Position numbers and translations under genes: made by a program. A model generated the notes under the pieces. It had not been told where the DNA came from, searched no databases, and saw only the letters and a program-made list of their open reading frames with translations. Positions 9,118-18,522 of a stretch of 64,000 bases of DNA are shown here, piece after piece. This DNA is from Pseudomonas sp. JUb42 (GTDB taxonomy: Bacteria; Pseudomonadota; Gammaproteobacteria; Pseudomonadales; Pseudomonadaceae), in NCBI RefSeq assembly GCF_024807945.1, contig NZ_JANUFD010000018.1, positions 62,001 to 126,000 of the forward strand, read 5' to 3'. Numbering within the stretch: the first letter of the stretch is position 1; each line of letters opens with the position of its first letter.

Positions 9118-10197
9118 CTAAAGAGCAGCAGCAATCGCCTCGCCCACCGACTGCGTCGATCCGGTCCCGCCCAGGTCCGGGGTTTTCGGCCCTTGGGCAA
9201 TGGTTCGTTCGATAGCCTCAATGATCCCGTCATGGGCCGCGCGATAGCGTTCGTCGCCGTTACCGAGGAAGTCCAGCATCAGCGCCGCCGACCAGATCAT
9301 CGCAATGGGGTTGGCGATGTTGCGGCCGAAGATATCCGGGGCCGAACCGTGCACCGGTTCAAACAGCGACGGGAAGCGCCGCTGCGGATCGAGGTTGGCC
9401 GAGGGCGCGATGCCGATGGTACCGGCGCAGGCCGGACCTAGGTCGGAGAGAATATCGCCGAACAGATTTGACGCCACCACCACATCGAAACGGTCCGGCT
9501 GCAGGACAAAGCGCGCGCAGAGAATATCGATGTGCTGCTTGTCCCATTTGATCTCGGGATAGTTCTGCGCCATCAGTGCCGTGCGCTCGTCCCAGTACGG
9601 CATGCTGATGGAAATGCCATTGGATTTGGTTGCCGCAGTCAGCACCTTGCGCGGCCGGCTCTGAGCCAGGTCGAAAGCGAACTTGAGAATGCGGTCGACG
9701 CCACGCCGGGTGAACACCGACTCCTGCAGCACGAACTCATGCTCGGTGCCTTCGAACATCTTGCCGCCCACCGAGGAGTACTCGCCTTCGGTGTTTTCCC
9801 GCACCACGACAAAGTCGATATCCCCCGGCTTGCGCCCGGCCAATGGGCACGGCACGCCGGGGAACAGGCGCACCGGGCGGATATTCACGTACTGGTCAAA
9901 GTCACGGCGAAACTTGAGCAACGAACCCCACAGGGAAATGTGATCCGGCACCTTTTCGGGCCAACCCACGGCACCGAAGAAGATCGCATCGAAACCCTTG
10001 AGCTGGTCGAACCAGTCGTCGGGCATCATCTTGCCGTGTTCTAGGTAATAGTCGCAGTTGGCCCACTCGACGACTTCTACCTCAAGTTCCAGCTGCCATT
10101 TCTGCGCGGCCTTTTGCAGAACGCGCAGCCCTTCGGGCATGACTTCCTGACCGATACCGTCGCCGGCAATCGCGGCGATCCTGAACGTTTTACCCAT
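9118..10197 (-). CDS. ttuC: tartrate dehydrogenase / D-malate dehydrogenase type
   Basis: A 359-residue beta-decarboxylating dehydrogenase of the isopropylmalate/isocitrate family. Visible signatures are GDGIGQEVMPEG at the start, the ENTEGEYSS segment, and NLFGDILSDLGPACAGTIG near residue 240. These match TtuC/DmlA enzymes, which oxidise D-malate, tartrate or related 2-hydroxyacids with NAD. It is the last gene of the long leftward operon, 29 bases after the GabD-like gene, so it may process the carbon skeleton released by the operon's oxidases. Exact substrate is inferred. Confidence 0.9.
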   Translation of the reverse strand: MGKTFRIAAIAGDGIGQEVMPEGLRVLQKAAQKWQLELEVEVVEWANCDYYLEHGKMMPDDWFDQLKGFDAIFFGAVGWPEKVPDHISLWGSLLKFRRDFDQYVNIRPVRLFPGVPCPLAGRKPGDIDFVVVRENTEGEYSSVGGKMFEGTEHEFVLQESVFTRRGVDRILKFAFDLAQSRPRKVLTAATKSNGISISMPYWDERTALMAQNYPEIKWDKQHIDILCARFVLQPDRFDVVVASNLFGDILSDLGPACAGTIGIAPSANLDPQRRFPSLFEPVHGSAPDIFGRNIANPIAMIWSAALMLDFLGNGDERYRAAHDGIIEAIERTIAQGPKTPDLGGTGSTQSVGEAIAAAL

Positions 10198-10226
10198 GAA
10201 TCCGTGCTCCCCTGTGCAATCGGTGA

Positions 10227-11684
10227 TTAAAGGCCGCCAACATGAAAGGCCTTTACTTCCAGATACTCATCCAGCCCATAGCTCGAACCTTCGCGGCCCA
10301 GCCCCGACTGTTTGACACCGCCGAACGGCGCCACTTCCATGGAGATGATCCCGGTATTGAGGCCGACCATGCCGAACTCCAGGGCCTCGCCGAAACGCCA
10401 CGAACGACGCAGATCCTGGGTGAAGTAATAGGCGCCCAGGCCATAAGGCGTTGCATTGGCCAGGGCCAGCGCCTGGGCTTCATCAGTAAAGCGCATCAGC
10501 GGCGCGACGGGGCCGAAGGTCTCTTCGTTGGCCAGCAACATACCGGCATGGGTATCGCCCAATACCGTGGGCTGAACGAACTGGCTGTCACCTGTAGGAA
10601 TGCCACCGCACAACAGCGTCGCGCCCTGGCTCAAGGCATCGTCGATATGCCGGGCGACCTTGCTCACCGCTGCCGGGTTAATCAGCGGGCCGATGGTCAC
10701 GCCGTCGTCCATGCCGTTGCCGACCTTGAGCTTGGCCACCTCCTCCACCAGGCGTTGGGCGAAGCGCTCGTAGATGCCGTCCTGCACGAGGATGCGGTTG
10801 GCGCAGACGCAGGTCTGCCCGGCATTGCGGAATTTGCTCAGCATGATCCCAGCGATGGCCTGCTCCAGGTCGGCATCATCGAAAACGATAAACGGCGCAT
10901 TGCCGCCCAGCTCCAGGCTCAAACGCTTGATGTGCTCGGCGCTCTGGCGCATCAGCAGACGGCCCACAGAAGTGGAACCGGTGAAGGATATCTTGCGCAC
11001 CGCCGGGTTGCCGGTCAGCTCTTCACCGATGCCCACCGGCATGCCAGTGATGACGTTGAAAACCCCAGCCGGAATCCCGACGCGCTCGGCCAGCACCGCC
11101 AGGGCCAGGGCCGACAGCGGCGTCAGGTCCGAGGGCTTGACGATGATCGGGCAGCCCGCCGCCAGGGCCGGCGCACATTTGCGGGTGATCATCGCGTTCG
11201 GGAAATTCCACGGCGTGATGGCCGCACACACACCCACCGGCTGCTTGAGGGTCATCAGACGGCGGTCAGCACTGGGGGCCGGAATGGTCTCGCCATAGGA
11301 ACGACGGGCCTCTTCGGCGAACCATTTGACGAAGCTGGCGCCATAGCGAATCTCGCCCTTGGCTTCGTTGAGCGGCTTGCCCTGCTCCAGGGTCATGATC
11401 AGGCCGAGGTCGTCGACGTTATCGAGCATGGCCTGATACCAACGCTCCAGCAGTGCCGCACGTTCAGCCGCCGGGCGCGCACGCCAGGCCGGCCAGGCCC
11501 GTTCAGCGGCTTCGATGGCGCGGCGGGTTTCCGTGCCTTGCAGGGCCGGAACCCGGGCCAGCAGCTCACCCGTTGCCGGGTTGTTCACGTCGAGGGTGGC
11601 ACCGTCATCGGCACCGAGCCACTGGCCGTCGATGTAGGCAAGTTCGACTAGAAGGCTGGGGTCCTGCAATTGATGTTTGAGCAT
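10227..11684 (-). CDS. gabD: succinate-semialdehyde dehydrogenase type (GabD)
   Basis: A 485-residue aldehyde dehydrogenase. The N-terminus (YIDGQWLGADDGATLDVNNP), the PWNFPNAMI cofactor segment, the catalytic Glu in LELGGNAPF and the catalytic Cys in NAGQTCVCANRI are those of NADP-dependent succinate-semialdehyde dehydrogenases. It oxidises a semialdehyde to the acid in the cytoplasm. The ATG at 11684 gives the family length; longer in-frame starts add a non-family leader. Being inside the importer/oxidase operon suggests the operon's substrate yields succinate semialdehyde or a close analogue. Confidence 0.88.
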   Translation of the reverse strand: MLKHQLQDPSLLVELAYIDGQWLGADDGATLDVNNPATGELLARVPALQGTETRRAIEAAERAWPAWRARPAAERAALLERWYQAMLDNVDDLGLIMTLEQGKPLNEAKGEIRYGASFVKWFAEEARRSYGETIPAPSADRRLMTLKQPVGVCAAITPWNFPNAMITRKCAPALAAGCPIIVKPSDLTPLSALALAVLAERVGIPAGVFNVITGMPVGIGEELTGNPAVRKISFTGSTSVGRLLMRQSAEHIKRLSLELGGNAPFIVFDDADLEQAIAGIMLSKFRNAGQTCVCANRILVQDGIYERFAQRLVEEVAKLKVGNGMDDGVTIGPLINPAAVSKVARHIDDALSQGATLLCGGIPTGDSQFVQPTVLGDTHAGMLLANEETFGPVAPLMRFTDEAQALALANATPYGLGAYYFTQDLRRSWRFGEALEFGMVGLNTGIISMEVAPFGGVKQSGLGREGSSYGLDEYLEVKAFHVGGL

Positions 11685-11805
11685 GCTCGAGTCCTGATCC
11701 GGAGGATGTGTCAGTCGCCAGTCTAAGCAGGCGCTCCGGAGCAGGATGCTGAAAGCGCCGCGGCAGCAGCGTCGGCTGCTGAATTTCGCGGCGCCACGGC
11801 AGGCT

Positions 11806-12963
11806 CTACTGCTTAAGCGAAGCGAGCAGGCTGTGCAGAAAGCGCTCGCCGGCGAGCATCTGGCTGTCATCGATAAACTCGTCGGGCTTGTGCGCCTGCT
11901 CGATGGAGCCTGGCCCGCAAACCACCACCGGCACATTCAGGCGGTTGGCGAACAACCCGCCTTCGGTGCCGAAGGACACCTTGATATGTTCGGTGCCGGC
12001 GGCGGCGAAGTTATGCAGCAAACGCACGGCCTCGACGCTGGGGTGGGTGTCCAGCGCCGGATATTCGTTCATCACTTCGATTTCGATATCAGCCACGCCG
12101 GAGACCTGCCGCGCTTCCCGCACCAGGGCTTCGGCACGCTCGCGCAGTTCGCTCAACAGCAGATCCGGATCGTCCTGTGGCAGGTTGCGGAATTCGAATT
12201 CAAGGGTGCACAGGTTGGGCACGATATTCAGCGCCTTGCCGCCGTCGATACGACCGATATGCACGGTGCTATAGGGGATGTCGTAGCCCTCGTCGCGCTG
12301 ACCCTGTTGTTCGACGCGCTTCTGACTGTCGCGCAATACCGAGATGAAATCGCTGGCCAGATGGATCGCGTTGATCGCCCGTGGCGCCAGGGACGAATGC
12401 GCTTCCTGGCCACGGCAATAGGTACGGTAGGAACTCTTGCCCTTGTGGCCGACAGCGAACTGCATCTGGGTCGGCTCGCCGATGACGCAGAGAAACGGCC
12501 GCAGGGTAGCCATGTCCAGTACATCGATCAGGCGCCTTACGCCGACGCAGCCGATCTCCTCGTCATAAGACAGCGCCAGTTGCAGCGGGCGGGTCAAATT
12601 CAGCTCGGCAGCATCGAGCATGGCGTCGATGGCCAGGGCGATAAACCCCTTCATGTCGCAGGTGCCACGGCCATAGACGCGACCGTCCTTCACCGTGGCT
12701 TCGAACGGCGGCACGGTCCAGGCCTGCCCCGCCACCGGCACCACGTCGGTGTGGCCCGAGAGCAGGATGCCCTGCTGCTCCTTCGGCCCGGTGCTGGCGA
12801 AAAGATTGGCTTTGCGCCCGGTCTCGTCCTTGACGATCAGCGATTCGATGCCCTTGCTCGCCAGCAGCTCACGCACGTATTCGATCAGCGCCAGGTTGGA
12901 TTCGGATGACACCGTGTCGAAACCGATCAGGCGCTTGAGGATATCCAGTACACGGGGTTTCAT
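11806..12963 (-). CDS. argE: acetylornithine deacetylase type M20 peptidase/deacylase
   Basis: A 385-residue M20 metallohydrolase. Zinc ligands and catalytic acids are visible in SGHTDVVPV, GRGTCDMKG and SYDEEIGCVG, with a dimerisation lid in the middle and a C-terminal His segment. It matches ArgE, which hydrolyses N2-acetylornithine. Its ATG overlaps the stop of the flavin oxidase (ATGA), so it is tightly coupled to the operon. Because Pseudomonas makes ornithine mainly with ArgJ, an ArgE here is more likely catabolic, removing an acyl group from an imported amino acid derivative; that is an inference. Confidence 0.88.
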   Translation of the reverse strand: MKPRVLDILKRLIGFDTVSSESNLALIEYVRELLASKGIESLIVKDETGRKANLFASTGPKEQQGILLSGHTDVVPVAGQAWTVPPFEATVKDGRVYGRGTCDMKGFIALAIDAMLDAAELNLTRPLQLALSYDEEIGCVGVRRLIDVLDMATLRPFLCVIGEPTQMQFAVGHKGKSSYRTYCRGQEAHSSLAPRAINAIHLASDFISVLRDSQKRVEQQGQRDEGYDIPYSTVHIGRIDGGKALNIVPNLCTLEFEFRNLPQDDPDLLLSELRERAEALVREARQVSGVADIEIEVMNEYPALDTHPSVEAVRLLHNFAAAGTEHIKVSFGTEGGLFANRLNVPVVVCGPGSIEQAHKPDEFIDDSQMLAGERFLHSLLASLKQ

Positions 12964-14144
12964 AAGACTTTGCTCGTCAGTTGCAGGCTCGGCGATTCAG
13001 CCGATGACAGGATTGGCGCCGGGCTGAAGCGCCGGATATCAAAGGGTGCGATATGGGTGCTGGTCTGGCCGGTGCTGATCAGCTCCGCCATGACATCGCC
13101 CACTCCCGGGCCGAGCTGGAAGCCATGACCGCAGAAGCCAAAGGCATAGAACAGCCCGTCGACCTTGCCGCTGGCGCCGATCACCGGCAGGGAGTCCGGG
13201 GTGTAGCTTTCGATACCACTCCAGACCCGGATGATGTTCAGGTTGACCGCTGCCGGCAGCAGGCGGCGCATCTGCTGGATCTGATTGAGGGTACTGCGCG
13301 GCTCGACATGAGCGCGGCGCGTGAGCATGTCCGGGCGGCTGCGATAACCGCCACCGATGACGATATTGCCGCGCTCGATCTGACGGAAATAAATCACTTC
13401 CTCCGGGACCTTGGTATAGACGCCAATCACCGTCGGCAGGGAGTACGGCACCGGTTCGGTGACCGCCATCTGCGGGCCGTGGGTCTCCAGCGGGACCGCT
13501 TCACCGAACTGCTCGGATAACTTTGAGCCCCAGGCACCAGCGGTAATCAACAGGTTGGCGGCAGTGAACAGACGGCCATCGGCCGTGGTGACCTGAAACT
13601 CGCCAGCGACCTTCTGTACGTCCAGCACCTCAACGCCCTCTTCGACCCTGGCCCCGGCGCGCACGGCGGCACGGGCAAAAGCAGGAGCGGCCAGACGCGG
13701 GTTGGCGTGGCCATCGTGAGGGGCATAGGAACCGCCCCTGACCTCAGGCCCGAGGAAAGGGAAGCGCTCGTGCAATGCCTTGCCCGCGATCACTTCAAGG
13801 TCCAGTTCACGGGCCTCGGGCGCGGCGGCATAGGCGTGCAGATCGTCGATAAGCGCCTCGTCGTAGCACACCCGCATATGTCCGCTGGGCAGGAATTCGA
13901 GATCTTCGCCAATCAGCTGCGGCAGGCGTTTCCACAACGCCCAGGAACGGTTGGCCAGGTCCAGCTGGGCCAGGTGACGGCCCTGGCGGCGGACGTTGCC
14001 GAAGTTGACGCCACTGGCGTACTGGCCGATCTGATCCCGCTCCAGCAGGGTCACCGAGTGGCCGCGCTGGCACAGGAAGAACGCCGATGCGCTGCCCATG
14101 AAGCCGCCGCCGACAATCAACACATCGCTTTTTTGCGCGGTCAT
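12960..14144 (-). CDS. FAD-dependent D-amino-acid-oxidase-like subunit (OoxB/HcnC type)
   Basis: A 394-residue flavoprotein of the DAO family. The FAD dinucleotide motif is VLIVGGGFMGSASAFFL at residues 7-23, and the C-terminal flavin segment is FYAFGFCGHGFQLGPGVGDV. The family includes OoxB of opine oxidases, HcnC and hydroxyproline dehydrogenase subunits, which oxidise C-N bonds of N-substituted amino acids. It overlaps both neighbours by ATGA, next to a BFD-containing FAD/NAD subunit and a small 2Fe-2S subunit, the exact gene set of heterotrimeric opine/glycine dehydrogenases. The substrate cannot be read from the sequence. Confidence 0.85.
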   Translation of the reverse strand: MTAQKSDVLIVGGGFMGSASAFFLCQRGHSVTLLERDQIGQYASGVNFGNVRRQGRHLAQLDLANRSWALWKRLPQLIGEDLEFLPSGHMRVCYDEALIDDLHAYAAAPEARELDLEVIAGKALHERFPFLGPEVRGGSYAPHDGHANPRLAAPAFARAAVRAGARVEEGVEVLDVQKVAGEFQVTTADGRLFTAANLLITAGAWGSKLSEQFGEAVPLETHGPQMAVTEPVPYSLPTVIGVYTKVPEEVIYFRQIERGNIVIGGGYRSRPDMLTRRAHVEPRSTLNQIQQMRRLLPAAVNLNIIRVWSGIESYTPDSLPVIGASGKVDGLFYAFGFCGHGFQLGPGVGDVMAELISTGQTSTHIAPFDIRRFSPAPILSSAESPSLQLTSKVL

Positions 14145-15517
14145 GAAATCACCTCTTCCATCTGCATCGACAGCGGCTTGACCGGCGCCTGGCCGCGCTG
14201 GCGACCGACCTCTACCACCGGTATGCCGACTTCGGCGGCAATCACCTCGGCGCCGCCCTGGGAGCAATATCGGCCCTGACAACGACCCATGCCGACCCGG
14301 CTGAAGGCCTTGGCACGGTTGACCTCGCAGGCGCCCTTCTGCCGGACCACCCCGCGCAGTTCACCGGCGGTGATCATCTCGCAACGGCAGACAATCGCCT
14401 CATCGGGCAGTGCCTTGGCCTGGGCCACAGGCCAGGGGAAGGCCTCAGACAAGCCAACACGAAAACGCTCCATCACCGCCAGAGACGCCTTGTGCTGTTG
14501 GCGCACGGCGGCATCCACCGGCAACTGCCGGTCAGCCAGCAACGCCATGGCCGCCAGGCGCCCGGCCTGTTCGGCGGCATCGGCGCCACGAATCCGCGCG
14601 CCGTCGCCGGCGGCATAGACCCCGCGCACTGAAGTGCGGCCTTCGTCGTCAACGGCCAGCAGCCACTGGCCGGACACTTCGTCGAACTGCAGCTGGCAAC
14701 CCGCCAGATCAGCCAGCTGGGTTTCCGGGCGCAGGTGATAACCCAAGGCCACGGCATCGGCCTCGATCTGCATCACACTGCCGCTGCCGGTCTTGAAACT
14801 AACACCGCTGACGCCGCTGTACTCATCCCCCAACACTTGCAGGGGCTGCACCCCGAGATGCACCTTGACCCTGGCCAGGTATAGGCGCGCCAGCAGCGTC
14901 ATGCCGGTCAACAACAACGCCGGGCGGGCCAGCAACTTGGGTAGCGCGGCGATGCGCTTGCGCAGCGGCGAGGTGTCGAGCACCGCCGCCACATTGGCCC
15001 CGGCCTTCACATATTGGCTGGCGACCAGGTACAACAACGGCCCGCTGCCCATGAACACCACACTGTGGCCGATGGACACCGACTGCGCCTTGAGGGCGAT
15101 CTGCGAGCCGCCAAGGCTGTAGGTCCCCGCCAGCTGCCAGCCCTTGAGCGGCATCAGCCGGTCGGTGGCGCCGGTGCAGAGGATCAGCGCGTCGTATTCG
15201 ATGGTCGAATGACGGCCCTGGCTGACACAGAACAACTGCCCCTCGGCGATATTCCACACCAGGGTATCGGGGCGATAGTCGAGCTGACTGCGCAGGCGGT
15301 CGAAAGTCTGATGCAGAGCGCGGGCCTTGTCCGCTTCACTGCCGTACAGGGTGGCGTAGTCGCGCTTGAAGCCTTCCGGCTGGCGGCGATAGATCTGCCC
15401 GCCATCGCGGCGGTTTTCGTCGATCAGGATCGGCTTGATACCGGCGCCGAGCAGGGTTTCGGCGCAACGCGTGCCGGCCGGGCCCGCGCCGACTATGACT
15501 ACCCGTGGAGTGGCCAT
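14141..15517 (-). CDS. FAD/NAD(P)-binding oxidoreductase with C-terminal BFD-like 2Fe-2S domain (OoxA/HcnB type)
   Basis: A 458-residue subunit. An N-terminal Rossmann motif VVIVGAGPAGTRCAETL begins at residue 6. A second nucleotide-binding region and the ATG-type GD motif (GVYAAGDGARI) lie further on. The last 90 residues form a BFD-like Cys-rich domain with CRC and RCQGRYC clusters. This is the architecture of OoxA, HcnB and related subunits. A GGAGG site precedes the ATG, and the gene overlaps the small 2Fe-2S gene by 19 bases. It probably passes electrons from the DAO-like subunit to quinones. Confidence 0.87.
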   Translation of the reverse strand: MATPRVVIVGAGPAGTRCAETLLGAGIKPILIDENRRDGGQIYRRQPEGFKRDYATLYGSEADKARALHQTFDRLRSQLDYRPDTLVWNIAEGQLFCVSQGRHSTIEYDALILCTGATDRLMPLKGWQLAGTYSLGGSQIALKAQSVSIGHSVVFMGSGPLLYLVASQYVKAGANVAAVLDTSPLRKRIAALPKLLARPALLLTGMTLLARLYLARVKVHLGVQPLQVLGDEYSGVSGVSFKTGSGSVMQIEADAVALGYHLRPETQLADLAGCQLQFDEVSGQWLLAVDDEGRTSVRGVYAAGDGARIRGADAAEQAGRLAAMALLADRQLPVDAAVRQQHKASLAVMERFRVGLSEAFPWPVAQAKALPDEAIVCRCEMITAGELRGVVRQKGACEVNRAKAFSRVGMGRCQGRYCSQGGAEVIAAEVGIPVVEVGRQRGQAPVKPLSMQMEEVIS

Positions 15518-15807
15518 TTCGCCTCCGGTTGTGTAGTGACAATATCCAGCCCGTCGCGCACTTCATTGGAGCAGGCGCGCAGGCGCTCGCCGCTGCGGGT
15601 CCAGACCCAGCAGTCCTGGCAGGCACCCATCAGGCAAAAACCGGCACGGCGTCCGGAGTCGAACTCCGATTGACGCAGCGCGGTGCCTTGGGTCAGCAAC
15701 GCGACCATCAAGGTGTCGCCCTGCAAGGCGCTGATCGGCGTGCCATCGACCAGCAGGCTGACCGTAGGTCGCTCGCGCTCGCCCAGTCTTACGAAACGCC
15801 CTTTCAT
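15499..15807 (-). CDS. small 2Fe-2S ferredoxin-like subunit (HcnA type)
   Basis: A 102-residue protein with a plant-type 2Fe-2S cluster motif at Cys58, Cys63, Cys66 and Cys79 (FCLMGACQDCWV plus RACS). It is the third subunit of HcnABC-like, opine-type dehydrogenases. Both ends overlap neighbours: its ATG overlaps the transporter ATPase stop by ATGA, and its 3' end overlaps the next subunit by 19 bases. It is likely cytoplasmic or membrane-peripheral with its partners. Confidence 0.88.
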   Translation of the reverse strand: MKGRFVRLGERERPTVSLLVDGTPISALQGDTLMVALLTQGTALRQSEFDSGRRAGFCLMGACQDCWVWTRSGERLRACSNEVRDGLDIVTTQPEAKWPLHG

Positions 15808-17645
15808 GCGTAGGCTCCCACAATCATATTGTTCGAATGGACCTGGCTGCGCTCAAGCTCGGGGCTGTCCAGGTGGCAGAGGATTTCACTGTTACCGCTG
15901 ATGACCCGGCGGCCTGGCGCGGTCTTGTTGCACAGACCGTCGACCCGAACCGGGCAGCGATTGAGAAAGGTGCACAGTTCCATGGTGTTGCTCGATGCAC
16001 CGATCGGCGGCAGCCTGCCACTGGTACTGCCGCAGCTTTCCAGCCAGCCCTGGCGCAGCTCCGGCACCGAGTTGACCAGCAGGTCGGTGTAGGGGTGGAA
16101 CGGCGCACGGCTGAAGGCCTCCTGGCTGCCCTCCTCGACCTTGTGGCCGCTGTACATCACCACGATGTCGTCGCACAGGGCGCGCACCGTGGAAATGTCG
16201 TGGCTGATAAACAGATACGACACGCCCAGTTCACGACGCAGGTCGCGCAACAATTCGAGAATCGCCGCGCCGACCACGGTATCCAGTGCCGAAGTCACCT
16301 CATCGCAGAGAATCAGGTCGGGCTTGGCCGCCAGGGCCCGGGCCAGGTTGATCCGTTGCTTCTGCCCGCCGGACAGTTCGTTGGGGCGACGTTCGGCCAG
16401 GTTGCGCGGCAGGCGTACCAGATCCATCAGCTCATCGATGCGCTGGCGCAGGGCCGCGCCCTTGAGGCCGAAATACATCTTCAAGGGCCGCGACAGAATG
16501 GTGCTGACGCTGTGCATCGGGTTCAACGCCGTGTCGGCATTCTGGAAGACCATCTGGATACGCCGGAACTGATCCGCCGTACGCCCGGCCAGGGTGCCGG
16601 ACAACGGCTTGCCGTCGAACAGCAGCTCGCCCTTGGCTGGATCGAGCAGACCCGCAACCACCCGCGCCAGGGTCGACTTGCCCGAGCCCGACTCACCGAT
16701 CACCCCGATGGCCTGGCCCCGGCGCACCGTCAGGTCGATGTCTTCGAGCACGCGTATCATCGGCATGCCCTGCAGGTTCTTCTTGCCGTAGCCTGCGGTC
16801 ATGCCCTTGATGGTCAGCAGCGTCACGTCCTGGGCCACTTCACTGGCCGGGGACAGCTTGGCGTCCGGGCGAGCAGCGGCCAGCAGGCTGCGGGTGTACT
16901 CCTCGGCCGGGCCGCGCAACAAGGCTGCGGTGCCGCTCTGTTCGATGACCTGGCCGCCATTGAGCACAACGATCTGGTCGGCCATCTGCGCCACTACCGC
17001 CAGGTCGTGGGAGACATACACCGCCGTGGCGCCGCGCTCCTGCACCACGCGCTTGAAGGCGCGCAGCACGTCGATCTGGGTGGTGACGTCCAGGGCCGTG
17101 GTGGGTTCGTCCAGCACCACCAGCAGCGGATCGCTGATCAACGCCATGGCCGCCATGACCCGCTGCAACTGGCCACCGGAAACCTGATGGGGATAGCGCT
17201 CGCCGATCTTGTCCGGGTTGGGCAGGGACAGGTCACGAAACAGGCCGATGGCCTTGGCGGTCAGCGCACTGCGAGTGCCCAGGCCATGGATCAGGGCGCC
17301 TTCGATGACCTGATCGATCAGCTTTTTCGCCGGGTTGAACGCCGCTGCGGCGCTCTGGGCAATATAGGACACCCGATTGCCACGCAGGCGCTGCAACTGG
17401 CCTTCATCCAGGCCGAGCATATTGTGCTCGCCGACCTGCACCACACCGCTGGCCAACCGGCAGCCACGCCGGGCATAGCCCAACAGCGCCAGGGCAATGG
17501 TGGTCTTGCCGGAACCGGACTCGCCGATCAACGCCAGCACTTCACCTTTCTCCAGGGAAAAGCTCACGCCCTTGACGATTTCGCTCTCGCCGCGCTCGCC
17601 CGAGGCGACGACGCGCAGGTCTTGGACCCGAATCAATTGCGTCAT
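15804..17645 (-). CDS. fused dipeptide/opine-type ABC transporter ATPase (two nucleotide-binding domains)
   Basis: A 613-residue protein equivalent to DppD and DppF joined. Walker A motifs are GESGSGKTT in the first half and GESGSGKST in the second; signatures are VSGGQLQRV and LSGGQKQRI; Walker B is LVVLDEPTTALD and LILCDEVTSALD. The second Walker B ends CDEVTSALD, a common variant. A Cys-containing oligopeptide-transporter C-terminal segment (CTFLNRCPVRVDGLC) follows. The ATG at 17645 has a GGAGGG site. It energises import with the two permeases and binding protein just upstream. Confidence 0.93.
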   Translation of the reverse strand: MTQLIRVQDLRVVASGERGESEIVKGVSFSLEKGEVLALIGESGSGKTTIALALLGYARRGCRLASGVVQVGEHNMLGLDEGQLQRLRGNRVSYIAQSAAAAFNPAKKLIDQVIEGALIHGLGTRSALTAKAIGLFRDLSLPNPDKIGERYPHQVSGGQLQRVMAAMALISDPLLVVLDEPTTALDVTTQIDVLRAFKRVVQERGATAVYVSHDLAVVAQMADQIVVLNGGQVIEQSGTAALLRGPAEEYTRSLLAAARPDAKLSPASEVAQDVTLLTIKGMTAGYGKKNLQGMPMIRVLEDIDLTVRRGQAIGVIGESGSGKSTLARVVAGLLDPAKGELLFDGKPLSGTLAGRTADQFRRIQMVFQNADTALNPMHSVSTILSRPLKMYFGLKGAALRQRIDELMDLVRLPRNLAERRPNELSGGQKQRINLARALAAKPDLILCDEVTSALDTVVGAAILELLRDLRRELGVSYLFISHDISTVRALCDDIVVMYSGHKVEEGSQEAFSRAPFHPYTDLLVNSVPELRQGWLESCGSTSGRLPPIGASSNTMELCTFLNRCPVRVDGLCNKTAPGRRVISGNSEILCHLDSPELERSQVHSNNMIVGAYA

Positions 17646-17646
17646 C

Positions 17647-18522
17647 TCAATGCCCTCCCGAACGGCGACTGCGACGTGAGGAAATCCGGTCGATGAACAG
17701 GTTGACGCCAATGGTCAGGGTGCCGATGGCCAGGGCCGGAATCACCAGGGCCGGAGCGCCCTGATTGAGACCGCCGATATTTTCCCGTACCAGCGAGCCA
17801 AGGTCGGCATCCGGCGGTTGTACGCCCAGGCCGAGGAAACTCATGCCGCTGAGCAGCAGGACGATGAAACCAAAACGCAGGCCCAGGTCGGTGAGCACCG
17901 GGTTAATCATGTTCGGCAGGATTTCCACACAGGCGATATACAGGCGCCGCTCGCCACGGGTGCGGGCGACCTGCACGTACTCCAGGGCCTCGATGTTGAC
18001 CGCCAGGCTGCGGGCAATACGGAAGGCGCCGGGCATGAAACTCAGCACCGCCGTACAAATCAGCAGCACCACCGAGGAGCCGAAGGCGGAGACCATGATC
18101 AGGGCGAGCATCTTGCTCGGAATTGAGATAAAGGCGTCCATGAATCGGCTGATGGCTTCGTCCAGCCATTTCGGCGCCATCACCGACAGCAGCGCACAGG
18201 TGGTCCCCAGACCACTGGCGAGGACGGCGGAAATCAGCGCCAGGCCAACGGTGAATCGGGCGCCGACCAGCACCCGGCTGAGCATGTCGCGGCCCAGGTA
18301 ATCGGTGCCGAACGGCTGGGCCAGACTGAGCACGTCAAAGACGTTGTCCGACACCACTTCGCCCACCGGATGGGGCGCCAGCGAAGGCCCGAACAGCGCC
18401 ACCAGCAGCCAGAAGAAACACATGACGGCGCCCAGCAGGCCGAGCCATGACGGGCCGTGAGAGATCTTGCCCAGGGCCAGGTCGGGAGTCGCCGGCGTCG
18501 ATGTCACAATGAGTTTGTTCAT
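17647..18522 (-). CDS. ABC transporter permease, DppC/OppC type
   Basis: A 291-residue inner-membrane permease with about six hydrophobic segments and the BPD-transport EAA-like loop near EYVQVARTRGERRLYIACVEILPN. The N-terminal tail followed by one helix and the DYLGRDMLSR segment is typical of the C-type dipeptide permease. The ATG at 18522 overlaps the DppB-type stop (ATGA). It pairs with that permease to form the import channel. Confidence 0.92.
   Translation of the reverse strand: MNKLIVTSTPATPDLALGKISHGPSWLGLLGAVMCFFWLLVALFGPSLAPHPVGEVVSDNVFDVLSLAQPFGTDYLGRDMLSRVLVGARFTVGLALISAVLASGLGTTCALLSVMAPKWLDEAISRFMDAFISIPSKMLALIMVSAFGSSVVLLICTAVLSFMPGAFRIARSLAVNIEALEYVQVARTRGERRLYIACVEILPNMINPVLTDLGLRFGFIVLLLSGMSFLGLGVQPPDADLGSLVRENIGGLNQGAPALVIPALAIGTLTIGVNLFIDRISSRRSRRSGGH

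Noticed and set aside
15837..17696. Long open frame opposite the ABC ATPase gene
   Set aside because: It lies wholly antisense to a clear two-domain ATPase and has no family motif; such frames are common in GC-rich DNA.
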